A DNA stretch of 64,000 nt, from positions 1-64,000 of the forward strand of contig JANXBW010000015.1 of NCBI GenBank assembly GCA_025060325.1, in the 5' to 3' direction. Origin of the DNA: Thermoguttaceae bacterium. GTDB taxonomy: Bacteria; Planctomycetota; Planctomycetia; Pirellulales; Thermoguttaceae. Below are positions 37,301-45,854 of the stretch, in pieces (position 1 is the stretch's first letter; each line of letters starts with the position of its first letter). The notes below the pieces were generated by a model that was given only the letters and a program-made list of their open reading frames with translations, had not been told where the DNA came from and ran no database searches. The translations under genes and the position numbers were made by a program.

Positions 37301-38495
37301 GATCGATCTTATTACCACCGTGGTGGCCCCGCAGACCTGGGAAGAACTTGGCGGACCGGGTTCGATTGCACCGTTTGAACCTAACCTCAGCCTGGTGGTC
37401 AGCCAGACACAGGAGGTCCACGAGCAGATTGCCGACCTGCTTGAGCAACTGCGGCGAATCCAGGACCTCCAGGTGACCATCGAAGTCCGCTTCATCACGC
37501 TTAACGACAACTTCTTCGAACGGATTGGCGTGGACTTCGACTTCGACATCGACGACGACATCGACCGGCCGTTCATGATCTTCGGTCAGCCTCTCGACCA
37601 GGGTGACCCGGAGGAAAACCGCGAGCCGCTGCGCAACACGCTCGACGTGGACCACGACCGCAGTTTGGTGGTCGGTATGCAGCAGCCGGGTATCTTCTCT
37701 GCCGACTTGGACATCCCCTTCCGGCAAGGCCACTTCGAGCTGGCGGTTCCGCAGTTCGGCGGATTTGACGCCACCGCTGGTGCCACCTTGGGATTTGCCA
37801 TCCTGAGCGACATTGAGGCGTTCTTCTTCATCAACGCCGCTCAGGGTGATCGTCGGAGCAACGTGTTGCAGGCACCCAAGGTCACCTTGTTCAACGGTCA
37901 ACAGGCCAGTGTTTGGGACGCAGCCCAGACGCCCTTCGTGATGGCCTTGATCCCGGTGGTGGGCGATTTTGCCGCCGCCCAACAGCCCGTGATCGTCGTG
38001 GTCTCCGAGGGAACCTTCCTGACTGTCCAAGCGGTGGTGTCGCAAGACCGGCGCTTCGTCCGGTTGACGGTTGTGCCCTACTTCAGCCGGATCGAAAAGG
38101 TCGACACCTTCACCTTCGAGGGCACGGAGACGACGATCGAAAACACCTCGCAACAGGGTAATCAAGACACGCCGAACGACAACACCCGCCGCAGCCGCGA
38201 AAGCACTCGGATCCGTCAGGGGACCTCGGTGCAGTTGCCCACCGTGGCGTCAATCAGCGTGGCCACCACGGTGAGCGTGCCCGACGGCGGTACGGTGCTC
38301 CTGGGCGGGATCAAACGGCTCAGCGAGGGCCGCAACGAGTTCGGCGTGCCAATCCTCAACAAGCTCCCCTACGTAAGCCGGCTGTTTAAGAACGTCGGCA
38401 TCGGCCGGGAAACCCAAAGCCTGATGATGATGGTTACCCCGCGGATTATCATCCAGGAGGAGGAAGAGGAGCGGTTGGGGATCGCCCTGGAATAG
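34359..38495 (+). CDS. secretin-family outer-membrane protein with N-terminal Ala-rich repeats
   Basis: A 1378-residue protein with a signal peptide (about 1-26, ending GKAWAEN). Residues about 35-560 hold five to six TPR-like units of about 55-95 residues, with a core like LLxxARxALAxGDxxxA followed by LxVP and a short acidic linker. A charged coiled-coil region (about 600-780) comes next. An STN/N0-like domain sits at about 787-865 (LLQFQNAPLSQVMDYLARMA), an N3-like domain at about 1010-1045, and the secretin barrel at the C-terminus (VPDGGTVLLGGIKR, LPYVSRLFKNVG, MMMVTPRIII). It should form a gated outer-membrane pore for type II-like secretion or pili. No other secretion gene is adjacent. 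GGGAGAG precedes the ATG. Confidence 0.9.
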   Translation: MSRKSWILLVLTALLWGSWDVGKAWAENAGRPSTATPDQLRAQCDDLLRRARQAMAENDLQAARALLSQAEALGVQYPPLYPGDTPQKLRRDLDRKTQALQATRGTGLLGALVGKDEPPVPTDPFAAGGDQKALARQYLLEGRKALAAGNLEEAAAWYRKAVELQVPFDANEDSPARLAADILRQGGQLAPPASPGSLQNVTPLPPTSSTAGSAGQANPPVDPARRAESDRLLLEARRALASGDVRRASELVEKAKTLNVPYGPQDDSPQRVETDIRNYAELVATRTGRGQSELYRAQYARLLIQQAEGLLRHGDADQAEYLASLAARQGVTFGPFETTPQNIMERVASLRAQRTATLAAATTNPAKEQAIALVRQARAALAAGDLARAQQLALQADALRVPESAFAPGEDRPSLVLLEVQRLMAQPAPVTSAAWTGYPSTAGPNPLFPAATTAVFNPATDPTYNRYASAQGVPLTPPTLPGAMPAAPASGVGRALFEQGEAALRNQDYVTAAQYFQQAARYIHELDPLTAQRLQDRLQLTALQVPGPAAGGTPSADPVAVAQQQRFQKVAMEVAHQEGRAKAMLASDPKGAIAVLEEARQQVETAGLDPRQRDALLARVDRALAEARDYLEKNRAEIELRERNQAIERERQQEQLSLAERQERLARMVDEFNRAMEEQRFAEAEVIAKRAAELDPENPLTQQLMLNAKLVRRFFDNLALQNAREQGFIDQMRSVELAAIPFNDMIPYAHGDAREWQALTKRRSKYRDEGRITRSEQELEIERRLRTPVLLQFQNAPLSQVMDYLARMAGINMHLDPQGLTEMGVSTDEPVTINLSQEISVKSALNLILEPLGLGYVIKDEVLKITSEQRRQGQLYRKVYYVADLVTPIPNFVPTSHMGLSGAYQDALAAVGFGGGNPWGGFGPVAVVATRDGRSTIPARINPAVLAQVAGGTAPQATPTNVPLMGPGGMGGAGMADFDTLIDLITTVVAPQTWEELGGPGSIAPFEPNLSLVVSQTQEVHEQIADLLEQLRRIQDLQVTIEVRFITLNDNFFERIGVDFDFDIDDDIDRPFMIFGQPLDQGDPEENREPLRNTLDVDHDRSLVVGMQQPGIFSADLDIPFRQGHFELAVPQFGGFDATAGATLGFAILSDIEAFFFINAAQGDRRSNVLQAPKVTLFNGQQASVWDAAQTPFVMALIPVVGDFAAAQQPVIVVVSEGTFLTVQAVVSQDRRFVRLTVVPYFSRIEKVDTFTFEGTETTIENTSQQGNQDTPNDNTRRSRESTRIRQGTSVQLPTVASISVATTVSVPDGGTVLLGGIKRLSEGRNEFGVPILNKLPYVSRLFKNVGIGRETQSLMMMVTPRIIIQEEEEERLGIALE

Positions 38496-38906
38496 GGGTA
38501 GGCAAATCACGGGTTTAGCGTAGCGGAGAATTCCTCGCCGCACCTGCCGGTCGTGACCTCCGCCTCCCCCCTCGTGGGCCGGTGGCCTTCGGGCTGCCGG
38601 CCCCTCGTCTTTGTGCAACTCCTCAACCTACTCGGCCGTTGACTTGCCCACCGGCGCAATCGACAATAAGGAGTCGTTGGTCACGACGCCTTTCGGTCCT
38701 CGCAAGTGAGAAGGAGGTAGCGCCTTCATCTTTCGTCAACAGGAAGGCACCCCCTGGCAGCGGTTCGAGAATAACTCGCGTCCAATACTCAGGCGCAAAT
38801 TTTTGGTCCCGGGGGGCTTGGGCAGTATCGCATGTCCCTGAGTGGCTTGACAGGGCTATCCTTTAGGCGTGCCAAGCATATTCCAAGACAAGGGAGGCTT
38901 CCTCCG
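38496..38906. other. gene-free stretch
   Basis: Between the secretin and ABM-domain genes. It holds an isolated TTGACA at 38848 without a matching -10. No terminator hairpin with a T tract seen. Confidence 0.4.
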
Positions 38907-39227
38907 ATGCACATCACGTTTGTTTATGTGAAGGTGAAGCCGGAGTTTCGTCAACAGTTTATCGAAGCTACCCTGGAGAATGCCCGCAATTCGATTCAGG
39001 AACCAGGGGCCGTCCGGTTTGACCTTCTTCAACAGGTGGATGATCCCAATAGTTTCATTCTGTTAGAGATTTACCGTGACGAGTCCGGCGCTGCGGCACA
39101 TAAGGAAACCCCGCACTATGCCCGCTGGCGGGACACCGTCGCCCCTTGGATGGCCGAGCCACGACGCGGAGTACGATATCAAGCGATTTATCCCGCCGAG
39201 CCGCAAAAGTGGGCCACGCCTAAGTAG
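38907..39227 (+). CDS. antibiotic biosynthesis monooxygenase (ABM) domain protein
   Basis: A 106-residue single-domain protein of the dimeric alpha+beta barrel ABM family (YgiN/LsrG-like). Opening strand MHITFVYVKVKPEFRQQFIE, central GAVRFDLLQQVDDPNSFILL and EIYRDESGAAAHKETPHYARW match the family. Members oxidise quinols or process small signals such as phospho-AI-2; the substrate here is unknown. The ATG at 38907 has AGGGAGG about 10 nt upstream; a longer frame adds 25 unconserved residues. It stands alone. Confidence 0.85.
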   Translation: MHITFVYVKVKPEFRQQFIEATLENARNSIQEPGAVRFDLLQQVDDPNSFILLEIYRDESGAAAHKETPHYARWRDTVAPWMAEPRRGVRYQAIYPAEPQKWATPK

Positions 39228-39981
39228 CCGCGGATTAATTTACGCTTAGTAAAACCGCCGGCGTCACGAGGGGGCACACCGAGCGGAGAAGCCGTCCTCC
39301 CATTCCCGATAGGAAACAGCCCCTTGAGGTAAGCCTCGCGGGGATGCCCAATCCTTAACAATCTCATGCGAAGCCATTAGGCGTACCTGCATCCCTCACC
39401 GACGCGGGAACTTCCAACTAGCGGATCCTCCCGGTTCCGTGCGGTTTGTCTCTCCACCCTTTCTTTTGATAACAAGCTCCCGCAAACTGGGCTCGATTGG
39501 TGGCAAGCCAGCCTAGCCCAAGGGCTAGTCGCGACGGAAATTTAGGCCGGGAGGGGTTGTTTGCCGCCGACCGGGCGCACTTTGGGCTAAATGTCAGGGA
39601 GAGGGTCCCCCATGGCTAAAGCTGGCTCGTAAGCCGGCGAGAAGTTCGAGTTGCCATCCCTAGGGAGCTTCACCGGCGAATTTCGGCCAGTAGAGCAACA
39701 AGAGGTGAAATGGCCCGCATAACCGCCGGCCGCCCCCGAGTTATTTGGTTAGGCCGAGATGGCCGGATCCGCGATATAAAGACACACCCTCGGCAGCCGA
39801 CTCAGCCGAGCCATTCGCTAAGAAGCTCAAAGAGACGCCACCTTAAAAAACAAGAAGGTCGGAAACCCCTCCCGGGATCTTCCGACCTGTAAGTAAGCCG
39901 TTCCCGACGGGAGCCGGTGGGGGCCGTTTGCCGGGGACTGGAACAGCTCTTCAGGTCCTCAGGAGAAAACCTAACGGACCG
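39228..39981. other. gene-free convergent stretch
   Basis: Between the convergent ABM gene and the collagen-like lipoprotein gene. It contains the minus-strand terminator at 39845-39888. Otherwise nothing supported. Confidence 0.45.
39845..39888 (-). terminator. intrinsic terminator of the collagen-like lipoprotein gene
   Basis: A perfect 9-bp stem (AGGTCGGAA 39856-39864, TTCCGACCT 39880-39888) is followed on the minus strand by TCTTGTTTTTT. It lies 94 nt past the stop of the minus-strand gene. Confidence 0.75.
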
Positions 39982-42666
39982 TTACTGCCCACCGCCACCG
40001 GCTGCGAACTCTTTAAACTCCATCACCAAGATGTCGATCTGGGAAGGCGCGGTGCCACTTCGACCAGGTTCCGCACCAAGCGAGAACCCGCCCGGCTCTC
40101 CGGAAACCCCGGTGTCGATCAAAATGTCGATGGTCCGGCGCATGCCCTGATCGGCCACGGTCTCGCTCAATTCCAGCCACATAATGCCGGGCTGTTCATA
40201 GAGTTCTCCCTCACCAAGCTTCCGCCGGAAAAATCCGAGGATAGTCTTCGGAGCGGTGGTATCCTCCAGCCGCCAGAATTTGATTCGGAGCTCGTCCGCT
40301 CGGACCCCCGGGACCTTTTCGGCCAGGTTCTTGCCGAGGTCGACTTCGTAATGACCCATTACCCGCGAGTTGGGCGGCAACTCGAAGGCACCGGTCTGCC
40401 CCGCCGGTTTTTGCTCCTCGGTAGGCGACAGGGAGAAGCCGCCGCTTCCCGATACCTGAGAGGCCTCGTACAACCGGTCAGAAAGTGCCCGGAGGACATC
40501 GAGGGAGTGGAGCATCCACGCCATGGCGGCCCGATCTTTCGGATCAGCAGACTCAGCCCCCGGAATAACCCGCGTCGGCCGAGTTTGCCCGTAACCGCGC
40601 ATCTCCGGACCACCCGGCATCGCTTCCTCCGGCCCGCTTGGGCCTTCCATGCCCGGCTGAGGCATTCGCCCTTCCGGCATCCGGCTCCCGGGAGCGCCGG
40701 GGCGACCACCCACATCGCCCGGACGCCGGCGTCCGAGCCGGCTCAACGATGGCCGATAAGGACCAGGCGCACCGGGTCGAACCTCCGGTCCGGCCTTCGG
40801 CATCTTCCGCGGCAATTGCTTCACGCTAAGGAGATAGCCGGGATCGAAGATCACAGAGTCCAAAATACCCGCTTGCTCCAAAGCGTCCGGACCTTCCTCC
40901 CAATTTGTCCGCAGCACCCGGTAAAGGCTAGCCCGAACTCGTCCCACGGGGAATGTCGAAGCCAATAACACCACGCCCGGATTATCTTTGAGCGCTCGCG
41001 TACCAGCCAACTCTTTCTCGACGAAGCTACATGCCTGCTCGGACCAAAGCTTGCTTGCTAGCGTTAGGAGCACCTGCGAGTCGAGACTAGCCATATCGCT
41101 CAAACGCTGAACCAAGGGTTGAGCGGGCCGACCCGGCTCTGCTCCGGGTGCCATACCCACCTCCGGCCCACCACCAAACCGGGACGGACGGGTAGGCCCG
41201 GTTCGCGTCGGCCTACCGGGTGCCCCAGGGGGTGCCATCCCGGGAGGCCCTGGCGGCATCTGCGATTCCATTCCGTACTCTGGCCCGTACTCCGGATACC
41301 CAGGACCGCCGGGCCCTCGCCGCGGGCTAGCAGTCCGTGCTCGCGCCTGAAGCTGCATCTCATCCACTAGCTCCCGGGGGATGCCCAAAACCTCGGCCAG
41401 GGCGCGAGAAGAAAGCTCCAGCGCGACCGACTCCACCGTCTTTCGAATGTTTGGATCCTGGGCAAGATGGGCGAAAAGCTCGAGTTGAGCACTCAGGTTC
41501 CGGGCGTCGTCCTCCAAAAGGTACGGGACAAACAGCTCGAAGTCCTCTTGGGGCGTCTTCGGATCGATCACATGCCGGGCCAGCCTTACCCGGAATTCCT
41601 CCGAAGCAACCGGCCGGATCAGGGCGAACGCCGCCTCCTGGAGCTCCTGAGCCGACATGGGCTTTTCGCTCGCCGGCCCCCCCGGGGCTCCAGGATATCC
41701 TGGGGCGCCGGGATAACCCGGACCATATTCGCCCGGGTAACTCGGGCCATATTCCGAAGTTTCCGGTCCCGACGGCCCTGGAGCGGGTCCGTACCCCGGC
41801 CGAGCACGGCGAACTGCCTGGGGATCAATCGGGCGGAACTTCTCCGGGCTTGTGAGCACTGCAAAGAGTAGATCTTCCCGGCTGGAATTGAGATGTCGGA
41901 CTAGGGCTTCCAGTGTGGCCTGCTGGGCCACCCGATCATTGTCAGTCTCCAGCTTACCCTCCAACACCTCTCGGAAAGTTTGATCCGCTCGAGGCGTGCC
42001 GTTAGCGCCGAGCGCATCGCAAATAGCCCGAATGAGCTCGATGTTGGCCTTCGCCTGCGCGGCCTGGGCGGGTCCGCCGGGCGCTCCCGGATACGGGTAG
42101 CCCGACGCACCGGGATAGGTCTCGGCATACATCTCAGGAGAAGCCCCCGGATAGCCCTCCGCGCCGGGATAGCCGGCCGGTTGTGGAGGCTTTGGCTTGG
42201 GCGTTTCTTCCGGCGGCAATTTCTTAAGCAAAGCCGTTAAAACCTCCGCCGCCTTCTCCTTATCCGGTGCTTCTTTCCCCAGCCAAGCCACCGCCTTCAA
42301 AATGAGCTCTCCCCCTTCCTTCCTTGCCTGCTTGAAATGATCCTCCTGCCAATCGGCGAAATTCTCGGGAAGCTCGAGCTTAGGCTTTTCCTCGGCCGGC
42401 TTGGCCTGCGGTTGGGGCCGCGGCCCAGGAGGTGCTCCAGGCTCGGCATAAGTCTCTGGCATCGACGGAGGCGGTGGCGACGGAGCCTGTGCCGTTTGAC
42501 CACCCCCTCCCCCGCAGCCGGAAACAAGCATAACTGTTAACATGCACGCGCCGACGACGATGAGTCCCTCACCACAGAGATTCGGCAGTCGAACAAGGGC
42601 GCTAAGAAGACGCTCGATCGTCAAATCCCCCCGACGATAGGACCGTGGAACTGTTCGGGCGTTCAC
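39982..42666 (-). CDS. collagen-like Gly/Pro-rich lipoprotein of unknown function
   Basis: An 894-residue protein I cannot assign. The hydrophobic segment (about 35-50) ends in the lipobox LVSGC with C51, followed by a poly-Gly and proline-rich linker. The body mixes helical blocks (ENFADWQEDHFKQA; CDALGANGTPRADQTFREVL) with collagen-like tracts of repeated PGYPGA/PGAPG, mainly at about 155-200, 280-330 and 440-500, and another Pro/Gly/Arg-rich stretch at about 640-720. The start is a GTG at 42666 with AGGAGGTGG about 7 nt upstream; the longer frame from 42831 lacks this and would bury the signal. A clear terminator follows. An exported, possibly surface-exposed or scaffolding role is inference. 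Confidence 0.7.
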   Translation of the reverse strand: MNARTVPRSYRRGDLTIERLLSALVRLPNLCGEGLIVVGACMLTVMLVSGCGGGGGQTAQAPSPPPPSMPETYAEPGAPPGPRPQPQAKPAEEKPKLELPENFADWQEDHFKQARKEGGELILKAVAWLGKEAPDKEKAAEVLTALLKKLPPEETPKPKPPQPAGYPGAEGYPGASPEMYAETYPGASGYPYPGAPGGPAQAAQAKANIELIRAICDALGANGTPRADQTFREVLEGKLETDNDRVAQQATLEALVRHLNSSREDLLFAVLTSPEKFRPIDPQAVRRARPGYGPAPGPSGPETSEYGPSYPGEYGPGYPGAPGYPGAPGGPASEKPMSAQELQEAAFALIRPVASEEFRVRLARHVIDPKTPQEDFELFVPYLLEDDARNLSAQLELFAHLAQDPNIRKTVESVALELSSRALAEVLGIPRELVDEMQLQARARTASPRRGPGGPGYPEYGPEYGMESQMPPGPPGMAPPGAPGRPTRTGPTRPSRFGGGPEVGMAPGAEPGRPAQPLVQRLSDMASLDSQVLLTLASKLWSEQACSFVEKELAGTRALKDNPGVVLLASTFPVGRVRASLYRVLRTNWEEGPDALEQAGILDSVIFDPGYLLSVKQLPRKMPKAGPEVRPGAPGPYRPSLSRLGRRRPGDVGGRPGAPGSRMPEGRMPQPGMEGPSGPEEAMPGGPEMRGYGQTRPTRVIPGAESADPKDRAAMAWMLHSLDVLRALSDRLYEASQVSGSGGFSLSPTEEQKPAGQTGAFELPPNSRVMGHYEVDLGKNLAEKVPGVRADELRIKFWRLEDTTAPKTILGFFRRKLGEGELYEQPGIMWLELSETVADQGMRRTIDILIDTGVSGEPGGFSLGAEPGRSGTAPSQIDILVMEFKEFAAGGGGQ

Positions 42667-43859
42667 GGGACCACCTCCTCTTGCACTTGGACAAAAGAGA
42701 TCCGACGGAAAGGATTGCCGTAAAGCTCCTAACGGGGTGGCTGAGCCGCTAAGAAAGGCCAATTCTTTAACCCCGATACTTTGCCGCCAATGTGCCGCTG
42801 GGAGCAATTCCCACACTTTGGCCTCCACCATCTAATATGCCGGCTCGACGCACCGTTGCCTAGTCCCGCGGCGGAAAAAGTCAAGAGCTACTCCGCAAAG
42901 CATCCGAGCAAGGATCCACCGAAAAACTCGGCTTCTCCGTAGGGCCCCTTTCGATTCCTGCCGGAGGGTCCGCAGTAGGTACCCTGGCACATTGGGGTCG
43001 CAAAATCCGGTGAAAAAACACCGCGACAATCCGCCGACTTACCCCGGTGATTAGCGAGAAATCGCCCCGGGCGAAAGACCGCCGGGCAGTGGATTACGCC
43101 TGCTTGAGAGTCACTCTCTTGGTCGAAGAGCTGCGGGAGAACGGCCTGGTGGCACGCCGGGGCGGAAATGCCGGATAGTCGCGGTTGCCGCTAGCCACTG
43201 GGAAAAGTGGCTCCGCGGCTGCTCCAACCAAAGAAAACTTTGGCGGCATTTGCAGGCAAAACCCCGGCGACCATCGCAACCCCGGTGGGCTCGTCTGAAG
43301 ATCGGACCTCCCTCTTTGCCCCTGAAAATGCAGTTTGCAAGCGCCTTTAGCCATTTAAATGTCCAAGGCTGGGGCGCAAGTTAACCTCTGGTAGGAGATT
43401 AATCTTTCCTTTTTCGGGCTTTCTTATTGCCTTTCGGCTTTGGGCGGTAAAAATAGGAGTGCACAAATAACCCAGGACAAGCATCTCGGAAAGTCGAAAG
43501 TTTCCTACCCCAAGTCGTCGCTGTTACCCGTCTCGATTTGTTGATGATTGATGGCCAGTTATATGGGCCAGTTTCCACTGGCCAAGGGAGCAGCGGCTGT
43601 CGTCGTTGCTCCCGGTGACACCCGCGCACAACGGTGTGGACGGATTGGCGAAGGAAAGCGGTCGGATTTTGGCGGGCCGGAGTTTAATTGATTGGAGGTC
43701 CAGCTTACTGCGGCGGGATACAACGTTCTGGCGTTCGGGGAGTAGGCGCTAAAGTAACAGAGATCTCAGAATCAAAATCCGGAGGAAATGCACCGGCTCG
43801 GGTCCCGCAGGTTGGTTCGTTAAACGAAAGTGGACGGACTCTGCAAAGGAGGTGAAGCG
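42667..43859. other. long divergent intergenic stretch
   Basis: About 1.2 kb between divergent exported-protein genes. It contains the GGCCAGTT repeat set at 43553-43583, listed separately. No gene with family signal. Confidence 0.45.
43553..43583. promoter_or_regulatory. tandem and inverted GGCCAGT(T) repeats, possible operator
   Basis: GGCCAGTT occurs at 43553-43560 and again at 43566-43573, a 13-nt period, and ACTGGCC at 43577-43583 is the inverted copy, giving a perfect 7-bp hairpin with the second repeat. A weak -10-like TATATG (43560-43565) lies between the direct repeats. It is about 280 nt upstream of the redoxin gene. Regulatory function is inferred. Confidence 0.35.
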
Positions 43860-44465
43860 ATGTTCACGCGGCTTGCTGTGGTGGCTGGGTGTTTGATGGT
43901 CGCGGGTCTGGTAATTGCGGCCTGCACGCAAGCACAAGAAATTCGCGGCGTCAAAATCGGCGATCCTGCCCCGGATTGGAAGGACATCGAAGGCGTTGAC
44001 GGCAAGAAGCATAGCCTCTCCGACTACAAGGACGCTAAGGTCATCGTCCTTGTGTGCACATGCAACCACTGCCCGGTTGCGGTGGCCTACGAGGACCGTC
44101 TTATCCAGTTCCAAAAGGACTACAAGGATAAGGGTGTACAGCTCATTGCCTTCAACGTCAACAACATTCCGGAAGACCGGTTGGACAAGATGATCGAGCG
44201 GGCCAAGCAGAAAGGCTTCAACTTCCCGTACATCTACGACCCCACCCAAAAGATGGCCCGAGATTACGGGGCACGGGTGACGCCGCACTTCTTCGTTTTG
44301 GACCAGGAGCGTAAGGTGCGGTACATCGGGTCGATGGACGACAATCAGAACCCCGCCAAAGTGACTCGCAACTATCTCCGCGATGCAGTGGATGCAATCT
44401 TGGCCGGCAAGCCCGTCCCCGTGCCGGAGACAAAAGCTTTCGGCTGCACCGTCAAGTACGAGTAA
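43860..44465 (+). CDS. exported thioredoxin-fold (AhpC/TSA, redoxin) protein
   Basis: A 201-residue envelope protein. The N-terminal signal (about 1-25) could be cleaved at ACTQAQ-E or be a lipobox (VIAAC, C22). The redoxin domain starts at KIGDPAPDWKDIEG and has a C68-N-H-C71 redox pair in VCTCNHCPVA, then IYDPTQKMARDYGARVTPHFF with the cis-Pro motif TPHFF. Such proteins act as peroxidases or thiol-disulfide reductants in the periplasm. AAGGAGGTGA, a near-perfect Shine-Dalgarno, fixes the ATG at 43860. The same-strand thioredoxin lipoprotein about 390 nt downstream is separated by a strong terminator, so the two are probably independent transcripts. Confidence 0.87.
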   Translation: MFTRLAVVAGCLMVAGLVIAACTQAQEIRGVKIGDPAPDWKDIEGVDGKKHSLSDYKDAKVIVLVCTCNHCPVAVAYEDRLIQFQKDYKDKGVQLIAFNVNNIPEDRLDKMIERAKQKGFNFPYIYDPTQKMARDYGARVTPHFFVLDQERKVRYIGSMDDNQNPAKVTRNYLRDAVDAILAGKPVPVPETKAFGCTVKYE

Positions 44466-44853
44466 GCCAGCGCAAATGCCACAATTAGTGTCCACTGGGC
44501 TTGATCGGGTAATGGTAAATCCGTAAGCTCTTAGCCGGTCCCTCATCATACCGTAGTGTGACAAACGAGCCGGACTGATTGCCGGCGAACCTTGACCAGC
44601 GCTCGAGGTCGTTTGGGTGGCCTGCGGTGACCTAGCCGGTGTGGCCGCAATAGCCAATAGTTGGCGACTCCGCTTCGCTTCGAGGCGGAGTTCTTTTTTT
44701 TGGGGTGGTAAAATTGTGGCGATAGCTCGACCATCACGCACTCAGGGGCCGCCAGGTGGGCAAGTCGATAGTCGTTTGCGCACTTTCTCCCGGCTAGTGA
44801 CGGTTTAGTCCAGAAGCCCCAGGAACTTTGTACAGGAGACAAGGGTCTAATCG
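44466..44853. other. intergenic stretch with terminator
   Basis: Between the two thioredoxin-fold genes. It contains the strong terminator at 44666-44701, about 200 nt after the stop codon, so it holds either a long 3' UTR or a small RNA. No coding frame supported. Confidence 0.45.
44666..44701 (+). terminator. strong intrinsic terminator
   Basis: A 12-bp stem (GACTCCGCTTCG 44666-44677, CGAGGCGGAGTT 44681-44692, with two G-T pairs) closes a 3-nt loop and runs into TTCTTTTTTTT. It is the best-formed terminator in the window. Confidence 0.85.
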
Positions 44854-45486
44854 ATGCGTCGGGTGAGTTTCCCCATTTTGCTGATGTACATGTCGGTTGT
44901 CCTGTTTGGAGCGCTAGGTTGTGGTTCGCAACAAGCGGAGCCACCGGCGGTGCAGCAGCCTGCCCCCTTGGGACAAGCAACTTCCGCGGAGCAGCCAGGG
45001 CCTCAGCCTGCACCCGCCATCTCAACTTCACCCGCAAAAGTCGCGCCGGATGTCACAGATGTCACAGTCGTTGATGAAAAAGGTTTGGCCGAAGCGATCG
45101 CAGCCAAAAAGGGCTCCGTCGTGCTCGTGGACTATTGGGCCACCTGGTGTCCGCCCTGCAAGGAGCTTTTCCCCCATACGGTCGAACTGGCCAAGAAATA
45201 CCGTGATCGCGGCTTGGTCGTGTTTACACTGAGCTTCGACGACCCAGAAGAGAAGGACACAGTCGTTGCTTACCTCCGCAGATTTGAAGCGGTAACCGAG
45301 AACTATCTGGCCAAGTACGGAGCCTCCTCTAAATCGGTGGAGGCATTCGCTGTTACTAACGGGGCTTTGCCGCATTACAAACTTTACGATCGGCAGGGCA
45401 ACCTCCGACAAGAAATCGCATCCGGGGGTAAGCCTATTACTCCGGAAATGATCGAGGCCGCCGTCGAAGAGCTCTTAAAAGAGTAA
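44854..45486 (+). CDS. TlpA/ResA-like thioredoxin lipoprotein
   Basis: A 210-residue lipoprotein: signal with lipobox ALGC (C23), a 45-residue Pro/Gln/Ala-rich linker, then a thioredoxin domain from about residue 68. The active site is WCPPC (C99, C102) in VDYWATWCPPCKELFP, and the cis-Pro region is NGALPHYKLYD. Members keep periplasmic cysteines reduced, for instance in cytochrome c maturation or against disulfide stress; the partner is unknown. AGGAGA and AAGGG lie upstream of the ATG. The neighbour upstream is another exported redox protein, behind a terminator. Confidence 0.9.
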   Translation: MRRVSFPILLMYMSVVLFGALGCGSQQAEPPAVQQPAPLGQATSAEQPGPQPAPAISTSPAKVAPDVTDVTVVDEKGLAEAIAAKKGSVVLVDYWATWCPPCKELFPHTVELAKKYRDRGLVVFTLSFDDPEEKDTVVAYLRRFEAVTENYLAKYGASSKSVEAFAVTNGALPHYKLYDRQGNLRQEIASGGKPITPEMIEAAVEELLKE

Positions 45487-45854
45487 ACTGAGATCGGATC
45501 CTCATGAGTGGGAATCATCTTTGCCGGTCGGAAAAAGCCCGACCATTTCGGAGGCCTTGCCCGCGGCAAAAACCATTGCCATGAAGCCTGATTGGTCGAT
45601 GCGCTTCTTGTGAACCGGAAACAGTAGCGATCGAAGGTTGCAGGCGGCCCCCAGTGGAGAGCTTCGGACCTATTTCGTCTACAAAAAGAGTGACTCGCAG
45701 GATTTTTTTCTTAAGCTTTGAACACAAATCTTGGGCGGAGGCTAATCTCGGGAGATCAACCGGTCGTTTCGGGCCTTGAGCGGCAGTTGCAAGCGATGAC
45801 TTTGGCTGCCGAAGTCTTTATAGCACCGGCAAATGGGCAGTGAGGGTTGTCTCC
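45487..45854. other. gene-free stretch
   Basis: Between the thioredoxin lipoprotein and HEAT/TPR protein genes. No small gene, T-tract hairpin or clear promoter seen. Confidence 0.4.

Noticed and set aside
35610-38165. An 851-codon open frame antisense to the secretin gene
   Set aside because: The plus-strand frame has clear secretin and STN domains; the antisense translation has no family signal and is explained by GC-rich codon bias.
38750-38780. GGTTCGAGAATAACTC considered as a tRNA T-arm
   Set aside because: No matching acceptor, D-arm or anticodon stem around it; no tRNA could be folded here or in other gaps.
39928-40968. A 346-codon plus-strand open frame inside the collagen-like lipoprotein gene
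   Set aside because: It is the mirror of Gly/Pro-rich codons; the minus frame has a lipobox, a strong Shine-Dalgarno and a terminator.
43399-43629. A 76-codon minus-strand frame with a basic C-terminus, considered as a small DNA-binding protein
   Set aside because: No Shine-Dalgarno, no family signal, and the basic tail comes from a simple A-rich stretch.
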